Shown piece after piece: positions 4,626 to 8,344 of a DNA stretch of 8,344 nucleotides (its first letter is position 1; every line of letters begins with the position of its first letter). A program made the position numbers and the translations under genes. The notes beneath the pieces were generated by a model. It saw nothing but the letters and a program-made list of their open reading frames with translations, made no database searches and had not been told where the DNA came from. Origin of the DNA: an uncultured Hungatella sp. (GTDB taxonomy: Bacteria; Bacillota; Clostridia; Lachnospirales; Lachnospiraceae). The DNA is taken from positions 6,366-14,709 of the forward strand of contig CAJTOT010000029.1 in NCBI GenBank assembly GCA_910577935.1. The letters are read 5' to 3'.

Positions 4626-6131
4626 TTATGCCGCCTTTCCTTTCCTCTCTACTTTATCGTTCATTTTCCCAACCGGCGATGCCTCAGCCGACGGCGCTTT
4701 CTTCCAGGCATGCATAGCCAGCGCCATGGCGATGACGCCGTAAGACACAAACACCCGGAAGTACTCTCCGATGACCGCATCACCGAACAGCTCCTTGCCC
4801 GCCAGAGGAGACACGATAAACAGGGTGTGGAACAGGACGATGCCCAGAATCGCCTGCCGGTTGGTCGCCTTCTGTACCGACGCGCCGCCTACCAAAAGGG
4901 CGGCTATGGCGAACTGGCCCACCTGGGTGTGAGCGCCGTAGGTTGACAGGGTTCCCACATTCTGAAGAAAGATCAGCTGCCCCCAGCCTGCCAGCACGGT
5001 GGAAAAGATCATGGCGATGATGCGGGTCTTATCCACATCAAGACCTGCCGCGTTTGCCACGGTCCGGCTCTGACCCACCGTTCTCATGTTCTGGCCCAGG
5101 CGGGTTTTCATGAGAATGTTGTTAAAGCAGCACAGCGCCCCGATGCACAGGTAGGTCATAACCGGAAGCCTCACGGCTATAAGCACCTTGTAAAGCCCGG
5201 GGACATAGGTGAGGCCATAGACCAGGGCTGCCAGCGCCACCCACGCGGCGGCCTTCTGGATACAAAATCCCTCCGGCCCCTGCTCCGCCTCGCCATTCCG
5301 GCTCTGAAGCTTCCACTTGGCAAAGCCGTAAGCCTGTCTCAGAACCACCGCCAGGCAGCTCAGTTCCACTGCTGACAGCAGCAGCAGGCGGTCTGCCGAC
5401 AAAAACCGCTCCACAGGGCCGATAAAGGTGAGACCGTAGATTATAACTGCCGCCGCTGCCTTCACCGCCAGGGATTTCCACTTTACTTCCTGCTTTTTCA
5501 CCAGTTTGAATGCCGTGGAACAGGCCAGGACTATGAGGCACAGGTAGAACGCCGCCTCCGCGATGGTCAGCATGGGCACTGTGTCCAGGGCATATTTCAC
5601 CGTATCTTTTAAGTCGATGGTGTTTTTCACGCCGATGCCCGTGGGGATCATCAGAGTGGAATTGTTCATCTTGATCACGCCGCCGAAGATAAACAAAAAC
5701 AGCAGCTGATAGAGACCATCCGCAAAATATCCCAGCACCAGGCCGCCGATCATCTCGTTTCCCTTCATATAATTAAACAGCTTCCCCACGAGAAAGCCGA
5801 AAAACGCCGCGATGGGGGTGGTCAGAAGCGCCGTGGCCGCAAAACCGCCGATTCCCGTCAGTCCCCAGTAGGTGGTGAGAAAGATGGCGATCTGCGCCGC
5901 CATGGCTCCGATGACAATGCCGAAGTTCAGTCCCATTCCCGCGATAACCGGGATAATCAGGGACAGGACGATGAAGGAGTTCCGGGCAATGCGGGTGAAC
6001 AGCTCCGGGACCACAAAGGTCAGCGGCTGCTTTGACGCGATGGTGGCCCCCACGCACAGAACAAGAAAAATGAGAACCACCTTATTCTGAAACAGGATAT
6101 CCGCCACATTGATGTTTGTCTTTTTATTCAC
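4626..6131 (-). CDS. ABC transporter permease, BPD_transp_2 (sugar/nucleoside) type, with extra central membrane block
   Basis: Second membrane subunit of the importer whose ATPase and first permease are encoded upstream. The product is 501 residues, against 363 for its paralogue. Shared marks are GMGLNFGI at 65-72 (exactly the same position as GIGLNFGI in the partner), KGNEM (123-127 versus KGSEM), the cytoplasmic coupling region NAAGLDVDKTR (360-370 versus TAAGINVNKMR) and LLVGGAS (412-418). The extra length lies between these blocks: the KG-to-AAG interval is about 238 residues here and 107 in the partner. The extra stretch is hydrophobic, interrupted by charged segments (211-219, 271-288), and holds two YGLT-containing segments (232-, 305-). 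The GTG start at 6131 has AAAGGAGG 8 nt upstream and overlaps the previous stop by 8 nt. Substrate is unknown; sugars or nucleosides are typical for the family. Confidence 0.9.
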   Translation of the reverse strand: MNKKTNINVADILFQNKVVLIFLVLCVGATIASKQPLTFVVPELFTRIARNSFIVLSLIIPVIAGMGLNFGIVIGAMAAQIAIFLTTYWGLTGIGGFAATALLTTPIAAFFGFLVGKLFNYMKGNEMIGGLVLGYFADGLYQLLFLFIFGGVIKMNNSTLMIPTGIGVKNTIDLKDTVKYALDTVPMLTIAEAAFYLCLIVLACSTAFKLVKKQEVKWKSLAVKAAAAVIIYGLTFIGPVERFLSADRLLLLSAVELSCLAVVLRQAYGFAKWKLQSRNGEAEQGPEGFCIQKAAAWVALAALVYGLTYVPGLYKVLIAVRLPVMTYLCIGALCCFNNILMKTRLGQNMRTVGQSRTVANAAGLDVDKTRIIAMIFSTVLAGWGQLIFLQNVGTLSTYGAHTQVGQFAIAALLVGGASVQKATNRQAILGIVLFHTLFIVSPLAGKELFGDAVIGEYFRVFVSYGVIAMALAMHAWKKAPSAEASPVGKMNDKVERKGKAA

Positions 6132-7215
6132 GTCCCTCTCCTCCTTTCACCTGACTCAGGGCGTAGATGATAATGCCGTTGGAGATGACCAGACGGGCGA
6201 CCTCCGACAGATTGGACTCCGGTATAAACTGGTTTGCCACCGGAAGGCCCAGGGCCAAGATCCCCTGGAACAGAAAGGTTCCTATGAGCACGTGGGCGAT
6301 CTTCGCTCTCTTGGGGCTGGCCCCGCCGATGAGGACAGCGGCCACGGAGGTGAATCCCATCATCATGGGGCCGTTGTAGAGCTGCATAAATCCGTAGCCC
6401 TGGGCGTACACCAGGATTCCCACTGCCGCCAGCACGGTGGACAGCATGGTTCCGATAAGCCGCATCTTGTTCACATTGATGCCCGCCGCCGTTGCAAACA
6501 TCGGGTTGGCTCCCGCGGCGCTCATGGCCATGCCTGTCCGGGAGCGCATGAACAGCCACACCAAAAAGCACATGAAGAAGAAAAACAGCAGAAGGCCTGT
6601 GGGCACCGTCAGGCTGCCGATGCTGAATGCCAGGGTGTTGTTCATCACGTTGCTGAAGGAGGAAGCCAGGGAGATGGTATTTCTCAACCCTTTTCCCGCA
6701 TTCGGCCAAATGAGCTCTCCGTCTGTAAAGGGGAGCAGCATCCACAGCATATTCATGAAGGCTATGATGGAAAATCCCACATAGGTAGTGACTGTCATCT
6801 CGGATCCCTTCACCCGGTTCAGCAGCAGCCCGTAGAGATAGCCGATGCCTGTGGCCAGAACCACGCCGATCAAGATGGCGATGAGGACGGCGACCCACAT
6901 GGCAAACAGCGGATGGACCGCTACCAGGGAGGGAAACTCCGCCACACGGAACTGAATCACGATGAGGCCGCCCAGCAGCCCTCCCACGATTCCCATGGAG
7001 ATGCCGAAATTCAGGCCGATGCCGCACTGTACCGCGGGAACCATGGCCAGGGCCAGAATCCCGAACATCCCCCACCGTCTCAGACAGTCACTCAGCAGCT
7101 GCATCAGGTTCATGTGAAATCCCCCTGCGGCGGCTATGAGAAACAGGAAAAACGAAACTATGATCACACGAGGCAGACCAAACTTATCCACCACCGTTTT
7201 CAGCGGATTACTCAT
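6124..7215 (-). CDS. ABC transporter permease, BPD_transp_2 (sugar/nucleoside) type
   Basis: First membrane subunit of the importer, expected to pair with the 501-residue permease encoded next. The 363-residue length is normal for the family. The protein is strongly hydrophobic, with GIGLNFGI (65-72), KGSEMTVTTYVGF (136-148), the coupling region SAAGANPMFATAAGINVNKM (232-251) and VAAVLIGGAS (291-300). The ATG at 7215 has GGGAGGT (7229-7223) at 7 nt and overlaps the ATPase stop by 8 nt (ATGAGTAA), indicating translational coupling. Its own stop overlaps the next gene's GTG in the same way. Having two different permeases plus a single double-domain ATPase is the RbsA/BMP-type arrangement. The ligand cannot be read from these subunits. 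Confidence 0.93.
   Translation of the reverse strand: MSNPLKTVVDKFGLPRVIIVSFFLFLIAAAGGFHMNLMQLLSDCLRRWGMFGILALAMVPAVQCGIGLNFGISMGIVGGLLGGLIVIQFRVAEFPSLVAVHPLFAMWVAVLIAILIGVVLATGIGYLYGLLLNRVKGSEMTVTTYVGFSIIAFMNMLWMLLPFTDGELIWPNAGKGLRNTISLASSFSNVMNNTLAFSIGSLTVPTGLLLFFFFMCFLVWLFMRSRTGMAMSAAGANPMFATAAGINVNKMRLIGTMLSTVLAAVGILVYAQGYGFMQLYNGPMMMGFTSVAAVLIGGASPKRAKIAHVLIGTFLFQGILALGLPVANQFIPESNLSEVARLVISNGIIIYALSQVKGGEGRE
6140..6147 (-). promoter_or_regulatory. Near-perfect ribosome binding site supporting a GTG start
   Basis: AAAGGAGG (6147-6140 on the minus strand) lies 8 nt before the GTG at 6131, inside the last codons of the first permease gene. It makes the non-ATG start convincing. Confidence 0.85.
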
Positions 7216-8344
7216 CTTTTTTACCTCCCTTCCAGGCTCCTGACATGGCGAGTCCGAAGTCCGCGTCAGAGTCGTCCGGATTTAAGATACATGCCAGCTT
7301 TCCGTCGGACACAATTCCGATTCTGTCTGAGACAGACCGGAGCTCCATGAGCTCGGAGGACACGATAATCACCGTCATCCCCTGCTCCCGGTTCAGCCTG
7401 GTTAAGTATTCCAGAACCAGCTTCTTGGCGCCGATGTCAATGCCCCTGGTCGGCTCCGACACAAACAGAATCTCCGGTTCCAGGGTGAGAGCCCTGGCCA
7501 GACACACCTTCTGCTGGTTGCCTCCCGACAGGGAACCCACCGGCTGTCTGATGCCGGTACATCGGATATCCAGCGTCTCCACCATCTTCTCTGCATGGCT
7601 TTTTGCCGCCGCGCTGTCGTACAAGCTCATCCAGGCTATTTTCTTTAAAAATTTTTTGTTTGTCTGCATGGCGGAAAAAATAATGTTCTGCTCAATGCTC
7701 TCATCCAGCAGAAGACCCACTCCCCGCCTGTCTTCGGACACAAAAGCCACCTTGTGATTCAGAGCGTCTCCCAGCCTGGCAAGATTCAGCGGCTCCCCGT
7801 TGATCTCCACCTGGCCCTCGGTTCTGTAAAGCCCCATGATGCCGTTGGGAATTCCCAGCTTCCCCTGGCCCGCCAGACCGCCTATGCCGAAGATTTCTCC
7901 CTTCCGTATGTCCAGATCAATGCCCTTCACCTGTTCTCCCGGCATGTCCACGGTATAGTCCCTCAGCCTTACGGCGATGTCCCCCTCCTGGATGTCTCTC
8001 TGGTCAGGAATGGTGTCGTCCACCAGCTTCTCCATCTTCCGGCCGATCATCAGCTCGGCGATCTCCACCACATTGGTGTCCTTGATCTCTTTCCTCGCCA
8101 CGAATTCCCCGTCCCTGAGGATGGTCATGGAGTCCGCCACGGCCATCACCTCGTCCAATCGGTGGGTGATAAAAATGATGGCGATCCCCTGGGAGGATAT
8201 CACCCGCATGGCCTCCAGAAGCCTGTCGGCCTCAGACTCGGTGAGCACCGCCGTAGGCTCGTCGAACACCAGGATTCTGATTCCCGTCTTGTCCAGCTCT
8301 CTGGCGATCTCGATAAACTGCATATAGCCCACGGGAAGCCCTGC
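7208..8344 (-). CDS. Sugar-type ABC transporter ATP-binding protein with tandem NBDs, cut by the right edge
   Basis: ATPase of the RbsA/MglA type that drives import through the two permeases encoded downstream. The 378 visible residues cover the end of NBD1 and all of NBD2; the NBD1 Walker A lies beyond the edge. NBD1 shows a signature-like LPVGYMQ (3-9), Walker B ILVFDEP (24-30) and H-loop His in FITHR (H61). NBD2 begins near residue 121, with a Walker A-like GLAGQGKL (156-163) that lacks the Ser/Thr, an intact LSGGNQQ (272-278), ILFVSEP (292-298) with Ser296 where Walker B has Asp, and SSE (329-331) in place of the H-loop His. Degeneracy in NBD2 is usual for this family. The reading frame is open to the window edge, so an internal GTG at 8332 is not the start. 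No binding protein is in view; it would be expected upstream. Confidence 0.93.
   Translation of the reverse strand, partial: AGLPVGYMQFIEIARELDKTGIRILVFDEPTAVLTESEADRLLEAMRVISSQGIAIIFITHRLDEVMAVADSMTILRDGEFVARKEIKDTNVVEIAELMIGRKMEKLVDDTIPDQRDIQEGDIAVRLRDYTVDMPGEQVKGIDLDIRKGEIFGIGGLAGQGKLGIPNGIMGLYRTEGQVEINGEPLNLARLGDALNHKVAFVSEDRRGVGLLLDESIEQNIIFSAMQTNKKFLKKIAWMSLYDSAAAKSHAEKMVETLDIRCTGIRQPVGSLSGGNQQKVCLARALTLEPEILFVSEPTRGIDIGAKKLVLEYLTRLNREQGMTVIIVSSELMELRSVSDRIGIVSDGKLACILNPDDSDADFGLAMSGAWKGGKKDE

Noticed and set aside
6109..7350. A 413-codon plus-strand open frame opposite the first permease
   Set aside because: It is antisense to a convincing permease gene with a strong SD. Its translation is rich in His, Gln and Gly, as expected from reversed codons of hydrophobic residues, and no family is recognisable.

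Overview
All seven genes that can be supported in this window lie on the minus strand, so transcription runs from the right edge to the left edge. The organism looks like a fairly GC-rich member of the Clostridia, most probably a Lachnospiraceae-type gut anaerobe. This is inferred from the very strong AGGAGG-type ribosome binding sites, the tight gene packing and the character of the transporter families. No marker gene settles the taxonomy.

Layout in transcription order. (1) 8344-4626: three genes of an ABC importer of the sugar/nucleoside type: a tandem-NBD ATPase cut by the right edge, then two paralogous BPD_transp_2-type permeases. Each junction is an 8-nt overlap. The binding-protein gene is expected beyond the right edge. 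A 14-bp hairpin at 4558-4595 probably ends this unit. (2) 4625-4346: a 280-bp intergenic region with the hairpin, a sigma-70-like promoter (4423-4452), a perfect inverted repeat lying over its -10 box (4407-4435), and a GC-rich leader hairpin followed by a short U-rich stretch (4370-4395). (3) 4345-489: a polar amino-acid ABC importer in the order permease, ATPase, binding lipoprotein. The sequences resemble the cystine (TcyABC/YecSC-FliY) group. A MATE-family efflux transporter follows, overlapping the lipoprotein gene by 8 nt, so an importer and an exporter appear translationally coupled. (4) 488-339: a 150-bp gap with a 9-bp inverted repeat and repeated TGTCCCT heptamers. (5) 338-1: the N-terminal part of endonuclease III (nth), running off the left edge.

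Most of the window is ordinary transporter DNA. I see no CRISPR array, mobile element, RNA gene or defence system. The points that deserve a second look are the operator-like palindrome and leader hairpin at 4370-4435, the amino-acid importer/MATE coupling, a roughly 130-residue extra membrane block in the second sugar-type permease, the one-sided degeneracy of the tandem ATPase, and unusual ligand-pocket positions plus a slippage-prone linker in the binding lipoprotein.
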